From Musa acuminata AAA Group (taxonomy: Eukaryota > Streptophyta > Magnoliopsida > Zingiberales > Musaceae), in NCBI RefSeq assembly GCF_036884655.1, contig NC_088339.1, forward strand, positions 25,997,501 to 26,061,500: 64,000 nucleotides of DNA. The letters are read 5' to 3'. Below, piece by piece: positions 37,901-48,964 of this stretch. Positions within the stretch are counted from its first letter, which is position 1. Every line of letters begins with the position of its first letter. The position numbers were made by a program, and so were the translations under genes. A model generated the notes under the pieces. The model was not told where the DNA came from and searched no databases. It was given only the letters and a program-made list of their open reading frames with translations.

Positions 37901-39487
37901 ATAAGTATATCAAATCATGAAAATGACAAGATTTTGATATAAGTACATAAAAAAATATTTGAAGCACAGCAAACTACATCAAAGGCAGCCAAATAGAGTT
38001 GATCCCCAGTGAAAGCATAATTTGTTAATAACAAACAAAGTAGTCAAGTGTTGAATGCTGAAGTAACTTCTTTCAATAAAGGTGGCATTTTTTACAGTGA
38101 CCCTTTCAAATTGAAGTTCCAATCTTACTTTATTCGCAGGTCACCTTCCACTATTTTTATAAGCTACCAAACAATGACACAACCATCCTGATGACCCCAA
38201 CCTCCATGAAGATGGTAAAGATTATAGGAAGACAATGACTTATGTTCTGCACAACAATGCTTATAACATTATGGAAATGGGTTTACCATCCAAGTTTCTG
38301 TTTTTATATTATTAATGAGCCTATAAGAAGAGATTCTGTCCTTATCATTCGGAACACTGCATTCCCAAGGACTACAACATCAGCTAAGATGGCAAAGACT
38401 AGGAAAATGGCAGCAGATGTTTTTCGATGAATGGGACAATGCTTCCAACACAGTGGTAGCAGCAGGCTCAAGTAGTATGTGGCAGAATGGCTCCAGAGTA
38501 GGACTCTGCATGGTTATGTTTGCATTAAGAATAACAAAATTATCACATTTGCATACCTATACAGCAACCCTCATCAGCAGACAAACATGAAATCTGCAGC
38601 CAACATTGTCGACTTGTTTTAATTTAGAAAGATGCCTCACGTCTCATGACAATAACAGTTTGCAAAGTTAAGAACATACATTCTTTGAATAAAATGTACC
38701 CTCTGATTAAACATGGTAGCAAATGAGAATCAACTGAAAGGACACATTGGAACATTTGTCCAAAGGGAGTCTGAATAATCAAAAAAATTGTGATTCTTTC
38801 AAGGTAGCTAACACAATCTTAATGTACAAAATCTAACAGATACATATTCACCTAAAGATAAGAAACTGTCCGCCATCCAAACAATTTACAGCAATGTGGT
38901 GCATCAAAGTGGACACATGAAGGTAGTAAGTAATGCAAGAATGTGACGCGTAAAAATCAGATAACCAAATATGATTGATTCCTAGAGTCACGAATCCGAC
39001 CGTCCAATGAGCGTAGCTCGATCAGACGGCTTCAGAAAAAGGCGATCAGATTCATGGAGAGATCCAATCCGGATGGTCCACGTTTCTGCACGCACAGACT
39101 CCGCTGGGTACTCTGGATGTACAGAGACGGAGGTCAACGTACCTGCGCGCCCCCGTGGCCGTCGTATACACCGAAGAACCGCACGTGCGAGACCTCGCCT
39201 GATCCCGGCGGCGCCGCGCACCCGCCGACCCGCTCGCACGTGAGGGCCATGAACGCCGGCGCCACCGCGACGGCGTCCTCCATCTCCTTGCGCCGCCCCA
39301 CCGTCGAAGCGGCCCCCCACGACACCGCCGCTGCCCCTCCCTTCCGCCACAAGCACCTGCCCCTCGCCTCCGCCGGCTGCGCCACGAGGCCCGTCGGAGC
39401 CTGGATCTCAGCGGAGGATGATGCGGCGGTGGCGGGGTCCTCGTCCCGCGCGCGGCGAGGTTGGATCCCCGGGGGATCGGATTCCAT
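34935..39487 (-). CDS. protein phosphatase 2C, clade-A (ABI1/HAB1)-like
   Basis: Four exons: 39143-39487, 37338-37622, 36086-36191 and 34935-35245. Introns are GT-AG and the frame is continuous, giving 348 aa. Metal-binding and fold motifs are present in order: GRRKEMEDAV, RFFGVYDGHGGAQ, SNCGDSRALL, LASDGLWDV and SSDNISVVVV. After the DHKPDREDE block comes VINWQGCRISGVLAVSRSIGD. Its Trp aligns with the lock residue by which clade-A phosphatases contact ABA receptors, so an ABA co-receptor role, inhibiting SnRK2 kinases, is likely. This is family knowledge plus one residue and was not tested. The N-terminal 60 residues are low-complexity. The start at 39487 was chosen because upstream in-frame codons run through a C-rich leader. 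It is divergent from the B3 gene, with about 1 kb between the starts. Confidence 0.92.
36573..36745. repeat. 64-bp near-perfect inverted repeat in PP2C intron 2
   Basis: Arms 36573-36636 and 36682-36745 are reverse complements with a single mismatch (c versus g near the loop end), separated by a 45-nt loop. A transcript of either strand would fold into a 64-bp hairpin. It lies wholly inside intron 2 (36192-37337) of the phosphatase gene. No target-site duplication is evident at its edges (aaggac left, ataac right). It could be a fold-back transposon, a recent local inversion-duplication, or a small-RNA precursor. Confidence 0.9.
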
Positions 39488-40500
39488 CGCCGAAGGGAAG
39501 GGGGGGGGGGGGGGGGGTGGGGGAGGCGAGAAAATTTGGGGGAGGGTAAGATGGGAATAAAAGGTGTAGAGCAGCCAATCGCATGACGACACGCAGCCAG
39601 ATGAAGCCCTCCCCCAATCGATGAAGCAATTGAATGACGCGCCACCTTATCGCAGCATCGCTCCCGCCCCCGAGCGACACGTCACGAGTGGCAGACTGCG
39701 GCAGGGCTCCGATCGCTTTCGGTGCGAATAATTGTAGCGCCAAGTCGATTCGAGAACACTTCTGTTACGTGACCGTCACCTACCCGCTTTTTTTGTTTTA
39801 TTCCGGGACCACGCTGTGGGCCCACAGGTGCGCCATGCTTTGCGGGTGCGTGGCGGGTTAATTTGTGCGAGTACTTGTTAGATAAGGACGGGACAGGTGG
39901 CGAGCCGAGGTGCGAGAACTATATATGTTGAGGCAGAAAGCGAGGAGGTTAGTTTTTATCTCGGCATGAAAGGCATCAGAAGTCAATCTGTTTGACGAAA
40001 TAATCAGATTATGTGCTGAAAAGTGTGCTATGTTGTTTTGGATGGCTAAAGATGATGATGGCAAATATATAAAAGGATGATATAGGAAGAGAAGTAAATT
40101 GGTCTTCAAATATAATAAAACAAAAGTATATTGCATCACCGCTTGATACGTTGAGAGCTGCGCAAGCGTAACACTGCAATCTACAGCGTCTACCCCAATT
40201 TGGTAGACGGCAATTGGATTCTGTGACCCGTGTATGGCTTCTTGATCGATCGAATACAGCGGCGGTGAACAGGAGTCTCTCTCGGTCTTTGTCTGGGAGC
40301 AGAGAGTCCGCCATTGGGAACAGGGTTCTGGCGTTGCGGAATGACCCCACGGGACCTCAAAAGCCGTGCTCCCATGTCTCTTTTTCCCACCCTGGTTTCT
40401 CCGCCCCTCTGCTCTCCCCACAAGTCCTCCTTAGAGGTCCACACAGGCCGTCTCTCCGCTCCTCCCGGAGGCTTCTTCAGTCGGCGGTAGCGAGCTGAGA
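39488..40500. promoter_or_regulatory. divergent promoter between PP2C and the B3 gene
   Basis: No gene is supported. It holds both leaders and the shared upstream region. A 17-bp G run (39501-39517), then T and five more G, lies 14-36 nt upstream of the PP2C start codon (C-tract on the coding strand). A CACGTCACG-type ACGT core is near 39678 (cgacacgtcacg), the kind of site bound by ABA-responsive bZIP factors. Confidence 0.4.
39501..39523. repeat. poly(G) tract in the PP2C leader
   Basis: An uninterrupted run of 17 G (39501-39517), a T, then five G, placed just upstream of the phosphatase ATG. On the transcript it is poly(C). Length may be unreliable, because such homopolymers are often misread. 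Confidence 0.8.
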
Positions 40501-42653
40501 ATGCCGCCAAAGAGCCAAAAGGCGAAGAAGAAGTGCTTGCCGACGAGGAAGCCCCACTTCTTCAAAGTCCTTCTGGGTGACTTCGCACAGCGACTGGCAA
40601 GCCCTCTCTCAACCTTTCCTTCTCTTCTTCTTCTTCTTCTTCTTCTTCTTCTTCTTCTTCATCTTCGTCTAGACCTTACTAACTGGCCAACTGGGATGAG
40701 ATTCCACTTAAGTTACAAGGTAAAGAAGCAACGTCTTCTGTAATGAACGCTTCTGGATCTATCACTGTAACTACTACATATTTTTCAAGCGTTGCTTGAT
40801 ACAGCGAGTTGGCTTGCCATCGTCGACTCAGATTCGTTGCTGCACACAGAAGCTGAGAGGCATTTCCTCAGCTTCAGTTGCTCGTGTGAAGCTCTCTTGA
40901 AGCAATTTGTGCTTCAGACTGACTGCCCTGACTGACTAATTGGAAGCAAGTCGCAGAAAGATTATGCGATGCTTTCGCCGTTTTGTTCCATTAGATGCAT
41001 GCATGCTTACATAACTAAATCATCAACATACCGATGAATGTTCTTGACGTAAGCTAAGCCGAAAACGAAGCTGATGAAGACACCAATCGAATTAAAGTAT
41101 GAGGACTAGCACCGGTCTGCTCTATGGTTGCTTCTCTACCATTGTGTCGTGGAAGGTTTGACGAATAGTCAACGTAGCGATCTTGCAGTGTATAATCCAT
41201 TTGTCATTGCTTTCAAAACTGCAGAGGATTCCACCAAAGTTCTTGAAACATATTTCTAGCGTAGGATCCAAGAAAGCCATCCTGCAGGGCCCCAGTGGAA
41301 GCAAATGGCATGTGGAACTAGGCAAAGACATGAAGGACACATTCCTGACGACCGGATGGCCCAAGTTCGTGAAGGACCACTCCCTTAGAGAATACGAATT
41401 CCTCGTTTTCCAGTATGACGGAGACATGCGCTTCACCGTCTTAATCTTCGACACGAGTGCGTGCGAGAGAGAAGATGCTTTTGCGGTCAGACCACGGAGA
41501 AAGCCCCGTCAATGTGAAGGGAAAAGGAAGCGCGGTAGGCCACCGAAGCATTCACCTGAAGTCGGCTGCATCATCAAGAGCGAAGCTATCGAACATGGCA
41601 TGAGCTTGGAGCTTCTGAAAGATGATGTCCAGCTACCTAATTTATTACAGATTCAACCCTTTCAACGTAAGTGCAAGTCTTGCATTCTTGTTCTATCGAT
41701 TCATAGCATGCGGCACTGCATGTCAAGATTAATGAGCTCTCCAATTATGTTACTTTCACTTTGCAAATTGAAATGCTGTAATTTGTGTTGATCAGAGGCA
41801 GAAAGTGGCCTGCCATATCCTGCTCCTGCCTGTGATGTCAAGGTTAAAAGAGAAGAGTCTGAGCTTCTGATCAATATTCTTCGCAACACAACGAAACGCA
41901 GCAAAGGTGGTCGTATCTCGACGAGAAGGCCTCTGACTGAAAAAGAAAGGTTGAGAGCAGAGGAAGCTGCCAATTCCTTCACCTCTGCATTTCCTTACAT
42001 CGTTATGCGCATGGCACCATCGCAAGTTTACAGACCATACATGGTGAGTTAACCATCTAGGTGTGTTGATACTTGTCTGTTGAGATCTATTCTACATGAC
42101 ATTATCTCTGTTCTCATGGGCCACAGAAGTAGACTAAACACTATCATCAACAAAGAGCAGCATGATGGCCAAATGTATTCGAAACCTATGTTCCCTTAGT
42201 GTCGTTACCTACTTACACCTGAAACAAGAGCATATTTAGCTAGAGTTATTTGTGTTGTTTGTCTTGCTCGTTATTGAAGAACATAGAGTTACATAACGCA
42301 GGGCTTAGGCTTGTGTTTTACCATGTCAATCTTTTCTTTTCGATCCATCTTTGATTCAGAACTGATTGCAGAGGATTCCTAAGTGGTTCTCGCGGGAGCA
42401 TCTCCCACCGAAAAGATCAAATCTGGTGCTCCGCGACCCGTGTGGTAAGTCCTGGATTGTGACCTACATTCCAAGCTTGAGGTGCCAAATATCTAGAGGA
42501 TGGTCCGTCTTTGCACGCACCAACAAACTGGAGGAAGGAGACTACTGTGTATTGGAGCTCATCGGACCAATCGAGCTCCGAGTGCACATTTTCAGGGCGG
42601 TGGAGGTGGAGGTGGAGGAGACTCTGCAGATAGCTATGACTCCAACAACGTAG
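40501..42653 (+). CDS. B3-domain transcription factor, REM type, two B3 domains
   Basis: Four exons: 40501-40596, 41225-41666, 41796-42043 and 42372-42653, giving 355 aa in one frame. B3 domain 1 begins KPHFFKVLLGDF in exon 1 and continues RIPPKFLKHI in exon 2 (about residues 18-110). B3 domain 2 begins with RIPKWFSREHLPPKR in exon 4 (about 262-345). Between them is a basic stretch with an AT-hook-like core (KRKRGRPPK) and a charged linker. Such proteins bind DNA in the nucleus; REM members often act in flower and meristem development, but the target is unknown. Intron 1 needs a GC donor (CTG|GCAAGC) to join the two halves of the first B3 domain. The other introns are GT-AG. The next GT donor would insert about 42 residues, mostly a Leu run, into the domain. 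It is divergent from the PP2C gene. Confidence 0.85.
40622..40660. repeat. (TTC)n microsatellite in intron 1 of the B3 gene
   Basis: A run of about 12 CTT/TTC units just downstream of the proposed GC donor. If the intron were retained, it would encode a poly-Leu stretch. It also provides a long pyrimidine tract inside the intron. Confidence 0.9.
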
Positions 42654-43364
42654 GAGCGTAAGTCATGACATTTTGCCCTTCCATGTTTTCGGAGAAACTA
42701 CACAGATTGGAAGCAGGGAAGAAGACATGATTAAGATTTGAACTATCAAGTCTGATTCAGTTAGTCGGACTTGCTTGTAGATAATCCAATCAAGCTGGAA
42801 CTTCTCAAACAGCCTGCTATGATCAATTGAAGTATATCGTGGTTTTTGTATTTGTCTCTGTTGATTCGAGTTGAACATATATGTCTGCATGTATATATAC
42901 ATAATAGAATGACACAGTACAGGGAGTTCAAGAGCAATAACAATCCAGGAAACAGTCCTGGTTTTTGGTGTCAACCACTGCCATGGAAATGCAGACACCA
43001 GCTGAAGTGAGTCTCCAGTGGGAAAGATTTCATCGTGACAGAGAACCTCAGAAAGAAAGAATGAATTTAGCCAGACTGGTGAAACCAAGACATGCAATCC
43101 GATACCTCCACCTATATGCATGCTGAAACATGGGAATATCTTGAGATATTATGTATGCAAATAATTAGGATGTAATCCATTCATAACAAGACTATTCTGG
43201 TCATGCAAAAAAGTTCAAACAAATGCATCAGACAGTAAGACAATGGAGAAAACGAACTCCCAAAACAACAATAAACAATATTTAATTGTCAAAAACAAAA
43301 CATGGAAAAGATGAGCTACATATATACAATCATACTTTTTTTCTTTTACCGTTCATGTGAACCA
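42654..43364. other. intergenic region between convergent B3 and RHON1 genes
   Basis: The 3' ends of the two genes face each other. No gene is supported; the short minus frames around 42663-43121 carry no domain. Presumably it holds two 3' UTRs. Confidence 0.45.
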
Positions 43365-45833
43365 TCAAGCACTCAATAATTCAGCCAGTTCTCCTTTCTT
43401 GAGTTTGGAATACCCTTTGACCCCTCGATACCTTGCAAGATCCCTCAATTCTGAAAGTTTCAAGGAACCCAAATCAGGAGAAGCTTCGGTAGAAGATGAT
43501 TCTATAGTTTCATCAGAACCAGAAGGATCCAACTGATCATCTGATGATAACTCATCTGGACCATCCAACACAACAGACTCCACAGGTGCTGATTGCACAG
43601 ACTCATAATCGCCAGTCTTCTTCCTTCTCCCTCGTGACTCGGAAGGAGCAGAGTTGATATCCTCCTCTGCTGAAAGTACAGGTTGCAACTCCATTCTAGG
43701 AACAGGAGATTTTCTACTAAAATTTGAGGCAGGCCTAGCAGAAGGAAGAGGGCCTCGTACATCAGACTCCTCTGACTTGCTATCACTAGGGCCAAAGGGA
43801 TTTATATTCTGCTCATCCTCAAATGTGTTGCTTCTTTCTACTTGGTCAACAGAAAATTCCTCTCCTGGACTAGTTGTCTTCTTCTGATCCCCTGAATGCC
43901 TCCTTAATAATTTGAGAACCGAAGCGACAGTTCCCTTCTTGCTTTGACCCTGTTGTGCAGCTTCAATCTTCTTCTCTTCCTTGATTGCAGCCCGCTCTCG
44001 TAATTGTGCTTGAACTTTCCGGAACAGCTCAACTATTTCTCTCTCTCTTTGTCCTGAAGTTGCAGTAGCCTGATATCTAGTATTAGCACTTGGAGAAAGC
44101 AATGACCCATTTTTGGAGGACATAAAATCCATTACTTCAGTGTTGTCAGACTGCTCAGACTCTTGGGATTGCTTCTTCTTGCCCCTTGAAGACCCCTTCG
44201 GTTGTCTAGAGAAATCAGGATTTCTCTTATAATTGTTATAACTAGCATTGCAAGTCACAGATGTCCTCGTTGAACTAAAGGAAGGGATGGGTTTGCTACC
44301 GACGAACAGCTGCTGGCTTCTATGACATGAATACGATGACAGAATAGCTCTTCTGGGTATCCCTGGAAGCAGACAGGATTTTCCATCTTGCGACACATAA
44401 CCTGCAAATCAAGAAACGCTGACATTTTTTATCCCATATTTAAAACCAATAACCAAATGGCTATTGGTTTTAGATTCTTTAAAAGCAAGTTAGCTTGTGC
44501 TGGCTTTTACTGCATATTACAAGAGAAAAAGTGTCATATAACTGATGGTTTGTAACTAAAGGACAGATAGGTTCCACAATTATTTCACACTAAGCGAGTT
44601 TTAAGACTGGCAGACTTTCAACTGCATAGTTGAGCACGTAAACTATCTTCGTCCATGGTCTAAACTCTTAAACTAATATAATTGCCTTTATAGCAAACTC
44701 AAAATAAAAAAACATGCAACAGGTAGGTTATTTGTCAAAAAAAGGTCTGCATCTAGCGTTTTACCAACAGTGCCACTAATGCTTTCTTGATCATAACATG
44801 ATGATAATAGTGTCCTACTATTGTTACAGATTTAAGATATCAACCAAAGATGAAAATAGACCCTTATGACCCAACAATCCAATAAAAAAGGAGGTTCTTT
44901 TTTTGGGAGCATTGGTTCTCAAATAGAACCCATTTGGCAACATTGTGTCTGGATCCTACTAATGGATGTTTATCCTAGAAGGAGAAGGCTTAAGATTCAA
45001 GATCACAGCACCAAAGATCATGCATATAGAAAACAAGTCATGTATGTTGCAATTAAAATATACCAAAAAACCTGAACCTCTAATGCTTTCTAGTAACCAG
45101 TTCAATTATATAATGTCATACAAAGCCTGCATCACTAGTATAAACTATCACGACTCAGGCCTGATGGGCTAGATAAATTATCAACTTCGTTTGACCTAAA
45201 CCACTGATCAAATACTTAAGCCGAAATTGATAATAGTACACTCATCGAATCCTTCTAAGTCAATCTTAGTCTTGTCCACTTCCGGACTGATCGGGGTGTT
45301 ACAATTTTCCCCATAGGGATAGCCTAGCAGTGGCTCCACACTGCGACGAATCGTCTGACTCCGTAGTCCTTTCCTATTCAAACCCCCGCACCATGCCCAA
45401 ATACTAAGTCAACTCTGAGATCAAATGTCATAACTCGAGCTTGATGGGCTAATTAATCTATCAACTTTGTTTAACCCATCCCATGGGCCAAAATACTTAT
45501 GATTAAGTTAATAGTAGTACACTCATCACACCCTTGTAAGTCAATCTTAATTTTACCTATTTTTAATCGAAGTGTTACATAAACAATCCAAAATACAATC
45601 AATTATTATCCCAAACTAACATGAACCAAGGAGCTTTGGATTTCCACTGATTAGATTATATTTATCATATGTTTAATGCTTGTGGGTTCGATTTTGGTTG
45701 TACAAAAATATTCTAAGAGTGATAAGATATTTGAATAATGAAACCTGAAAGAATTAAACCATCCAAAGTTTTAATTTTGATCGAAAAGGCCTGAGGAAGA
45801 TAGCGAACGGTAAACCATACCGATGGTCATCAT
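43365..45833 (-). CDS. RHON1: RHON1-like plastid RNA-binding protein (Rho-N domain)
   Basis: Two exons: 45821-45833 (13 bp, coding MMTI plus one base) and 43365-44401, joined by a 1.4-kb GT-AG intron; 349 aa. The N-terminus (MMTIGYVSQDGKSCLLPG, then Ser/Arg-rich) looks like a chloroplast transit peptide. The middle is Ser/Lys/Glu-rich and probably disordered, with a helical segment (REREIVELFRKVQAQLRERA). The C-terminus is a Rho-N/SAP-like fold: LGSLKLSELRDLARYRGVKG followed by YSKLKKGELAELLSA (about 315-349). Arabidopsis RHON1 binds plastid transcripts such as rbcL and works with RNase E in their maturation; that function is inferred by similarity. A GTG-initiated version at 44396 would lack the transit peptide start, so the tiny first exon is preferred. 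The upstream region carries aaaccctag (about 46125, minus), a motif common in leaders of plastid and translation genes. Confidence 0.85.
45146..45577. repeat. diverged direct repeat in RHON1 intron 1
   Basis: Segments at about 45147-45303 and 45426-45577 are related. Each starts tatcacgactcaggc/tcataactcgagctt, then tgatgggcta, then atcaactt(c/t)gttt, then agtacactcatc, then ctaagtcaatctta/tgtaagtcaatctta, and ends gtgttaca. They are perhaps 75-80% alike, with indels. This looks like two old copies of a short dispersed repeat. No open frame is conserved. Confidence 0.6.
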
Positions 45834-46497
45834 CCCTTCCTTCCGAACTATTAACCAGCAGCCAAGCTCCAGAACCAGACCCTGGGATTTATCGTCGACG
45901 TGTTGCTTTCTTCTCCAGTCGAAGCCCTATGAAATAAGACAAGATCAGAAACATGAGAGAGAGACAGAGAATCGGGGGCAAGACCGCGAAGGAAGCTCGA
46001 CGGTTACGGGTGCAGAGGAGGGTGACGAAGGTGGGTTGAGAAAAAGGGAGAATCTGGTCGCAGTGTATAGCGGAGGACCGGGACCTCCTTGTCGCAGTCG
46101 GCTACGCCGGCGGCGGCGGAGGAGACTAGGGTTTCGGAGGCGGGATTCGGTGTGGCTTCCAGAGGTGGAAGAAGCGCGAAGGATCGTGATAAGGGCAGTC
46201 GTTCTTTCTTATGTGGGGCTGGGCCGGGGCCCACTACTGGCTGAAGCTACGTGTCAAACTTTAGTATGGCCCACTGCTGAACCGATGAGCATTACCATCG
46301 AACATTTTACATCTTGGATTATTTTCGCTATAGTATAACAATACCATATTCTACCCTATATTTCAACGATATAGGAACTACACGGAGACTCCAGCCAATC
46401 AGACCACTTTACATAAAAGAGAGATGGGGAATGGTATGATCTCTAGGATTTACACGATGCTGCTCGCCATTACTGCAGCTTAAGAACACGAGTTGTG
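45834..46497. promoter_or_regulatory. leader/promoter of RHON1 and 3' flank of CCD8
   Basis: Both genes are on the minus strand, so this is the 3' flank of CCD8 running into the RHON1 promoter and leader. The block 46000-46200 is GC-rich and likely transcribed leader. The plus-strand open frame here (45823-46338) has no domain and is treated as chance. Confidence 0.4.
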
Positions 46498-48875
46498 CTA
46501 CTTGTTTGGAACCCAGCACCCGTGCAGCCCATAGGGAAGTCCGTAGGGGAACTTGGCTCGTGCGATCTCCTCAAAGGTGACCCCGTCCAAAACCAGTGCG
46601 TACCCTTCTCCGTTTTTGTCGCTCACTATGGAGATCACCACGCCTGGAAAGATCCGAAAGCTGTGAGCTTGGATTTCATCTACTCGAAAAACACAGTGAC
46701 TGGTGGGGCAGCAGAGAAAGGAACTTGGAGCTTACCGTCATCCTCCTCGATGGCCCCTGGCCTCGCCACGAAGAATGGCTCTGAAGGCACTGCACCGGTC
46801 TCGTACCAGTTCTTCGCCTTCTTCTCCACCAAATCGATCTGTCATAATAATTTGGAGAAAGAAAAAGAAAAGCCTCGCCATTAGCCACGGAAAACTATGC
46901 ACGCAAGCAGCTCCACCGCAAAGCATGATGAATATGAACCTTGGTGAGGGTGTTGGGGAAGTTGCAGGGGCGTTTGGCCCCGCAGGCGTAGGCGTATCTG
47001 TACTTCTTGCCCAGGTAGGCCGGGTTGATGCTGCACATGTCCATTCCTCTGCCGTGCTCCTCTGGGTCCAGTGCTGCATGCAGCTCCCCCCTCGGACGCC
47101 CGTCCAAAGGAATCCTAAACCTGCCTACCCTGATCAATACAAACAACATCAACCATTGTTTAAGGTACTTCATGAGCTCACCGATGACTTCATCAAGTGT
47201 GCTAAGTAGTACAACATTGTGTGTGGCTGTACATTATGATTATTATTATCATCAATATTATTTTATGTGGGAGTTGCATGTAAGTAGTACAAGGAAGGAA
47301 TATGCCTTGTTCATCAAAATAAAAGAATGGGATGATGAGATCAGGAATATTACCTGGCATCCGGCAATGCATCAAGACCGGTAAATGATCTCAGATTTTG
47401 GAGGCGAAGCAAATCCAGGATGCTGGTATCGGCGTTATGCTCGCAGCAATCGGCAATGATTCCGGTGATCCTTCCGTCCTCGTCTACCTCCTCGTATGCA
47501 TTGATGAAATGGAAGGTCACGAACGGAGGGACTTCAACGCTTGCCACCTGAGCGTTGCAATCGCATCTTTAGAATAAGAGAAGGGAGAAGTGAAGTGCTG
47601 AAGAAACCGTGGAGATCAGGCAGCACTTACTATCTTTCCGGTGGCTCTGGACATGACGTGCATGTAGCTCCCGGACTCGGGATGCCACTCGAACTTGTAC
47701 AGCGGGGTTGGCTCAGCCCTCAGCAGGTTGTGGACGCAGTACCTCAGCGGCATCTCCGGCACCACCACGTACCGGTCCGTCACCGCGAACGAGTGCACCC
47801 ACCCGGGCGCCGCGCCCCCGCGGCATTTCACCCTCCCCATCACCCTCCGCTCGTTGCTGCCGGGCTTCATCGTCACCACCAAGTACCCCGGTCTCACGAG
47901 GTCCGGCAACAGCGTCAAAAACTCGGACTCCGTCACGATCGGATGCGCCGAGTGTATCAGCCCGCCCAGGTTGTCTTCGTACACGAACTTTCCTATGGTC
48001 TCGAGCGTGTCGGGGTCGATCTGGATGGAGCCCTTGATGGTCTCCGTGAGGCAGAGAACACGGCCGTCGCCGAGCCTCACGACGCCGGTGTTGGAGTTGT
48101 CGGTGAGCGACGCGCCGGAGAAGAGGCTGGCGACCTCGCCCACGTACGCGAGGAAGTTGGCCGGCTTGGGGGCCTCAGAGAATTCGCGGTAGCAGAGCCG
48201 CCGGTTCTTCATGGCGGCCTTGTACGCCTCGGACTCGACCTGGCGGTGCGAGGCCATGACGCGGCCCTGCTCGAAGTAGACACGGACGAGGGTGGCGTAG
48301 CCATCGAACAGGTGGCGGAAGTTGTACTCATCGATGTGCCATAAGCCCGGGCCGTTCCTCAGGTATGTACCGTTCTGGAGGCCGTAGTTTTACCGATTAA
48401 TACCAGTATACGGTGACATATAATTATCAACACATATAACTTATATTTACATCTTCTTATTAGGGAAATCTTCTTTGTAAGAAGTTAAAAGTGCATGGAT
48501 GCTTATCACGCAAATTAATTCCAAGAGTGATCATGCATGCTAGTGCTATACCAGCCAGCGAGGGACGTCTCCCTCCACGACCAGCTTCCCTTCCCACCGC
48601 TCTTGCCGGATGCTAGTCCAGGCGGCGAGCTTCCCGCCGCAGTCGACGGGCCCGGTCTCGGCCGGTCCGACGGAGACCGTGGGTCGTGGTTCGACCCCGA
48701 CGCTGGCCTTGGCAGACTCCCAAGCTCGTCGTCGTCGACGACATATCGTATCAAACGAATCAAAACTGGGCCGACCAGACCCAGACGACGACGACGACGA
48801 GGACGGCATATGGAACCTGCAGTTTCGAGGGGATGCGGTGGATTGAAGTGAAGAAAGGAACAAGGTGGAAGTCAT
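46498..48875 (-). CDS. CCD8: carotenoid cleavage dioxygenase 8 (strigolactone biosynthesis)
   Basis: Six exons: 48552-48875, 47631-48374, 47354-47547, 46940-47129, 46736-46838 and 46498-46643. Introns are GT-AG, giving 566 aa in one frame. The N-terminus (MTSTLFLSSLQS, then Ser-rich) fits a plastid transit peptide. After RQERWEGKLVVEGDVPRWLN and GTYLRNGPGLW come the four expected iron-ligand histidines of the seven-bladed propeller, in GLIHSAHPIV, APGWVHSFAVT, PPFVTFHFINAYEE and PYGLPYGLHGCW. CCD8 (MAX4/D10) converts the 9-cis-apo-10'-carotenal made by CCD7 into carlactone, the strigolactone precursor, and so restrains shoot branching and affects mycorrhizal signalling. Length and exon pattern look full and undamaged. 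The ATG at 48875 was chosen over an in-frame upstream ATG at 48935 because it starts a plausible transit peptide and lies about 80 nt below a TATA box. Confidence 0.95.
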
Positions 48876-48955
48876 GGCTGTGCGGGAAGGTGATGTAGGA
48901 GGCAAGTACAAGGAATATCTGATTTGTTGCCTCACAAGGGGGCTTGGGAACTCAG

Positions 48956-48964
48956 TTATTTATA
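48956..48964 (-). promoter_or_regulatory. TATA box of CCD8
   Basis: The minus strand reads TATAAATAA, about 81 nt upstream of the chosen start codon. This leaves room for a leader of about 50 nt. Assigned by match and distance only. Confidence 0.6.

Noticed and set aside
39052..39645. 197-aa minus frame overlapping PP2C exon 1
   Set aside because: Arg/Pro/Ser-rich shadow of the GC-rich exon in another frame.
40597..40743. Extension of B3 exon 1 to a GT donor at 40722
   Set aside because: It would place about 42 Leu-rich residues from a TTC microsatellite inside the B3 fold; kept only as a possible minor isoform.
44397..44401. RHON1 start inside exon 2 at a GTG codon
   Set aside because: It is not an ATG; a 13-bp first exon with consensus GT-AG intron gives a proper ATG and a transit-peptide-like start.
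45823..46338. 171-aa plus-strand frame in the RHON1 leader
   Set aside because: No domain, lies opposite the transcribed leader, and composition follows the GC-rich stretch.
47541..48344. 267-aa plus-strand frame antisense to CCD8
   Set aside because: It is the mirror of the GC-rich CCD8 exon 2, crosses its splice sites and shows no domain.
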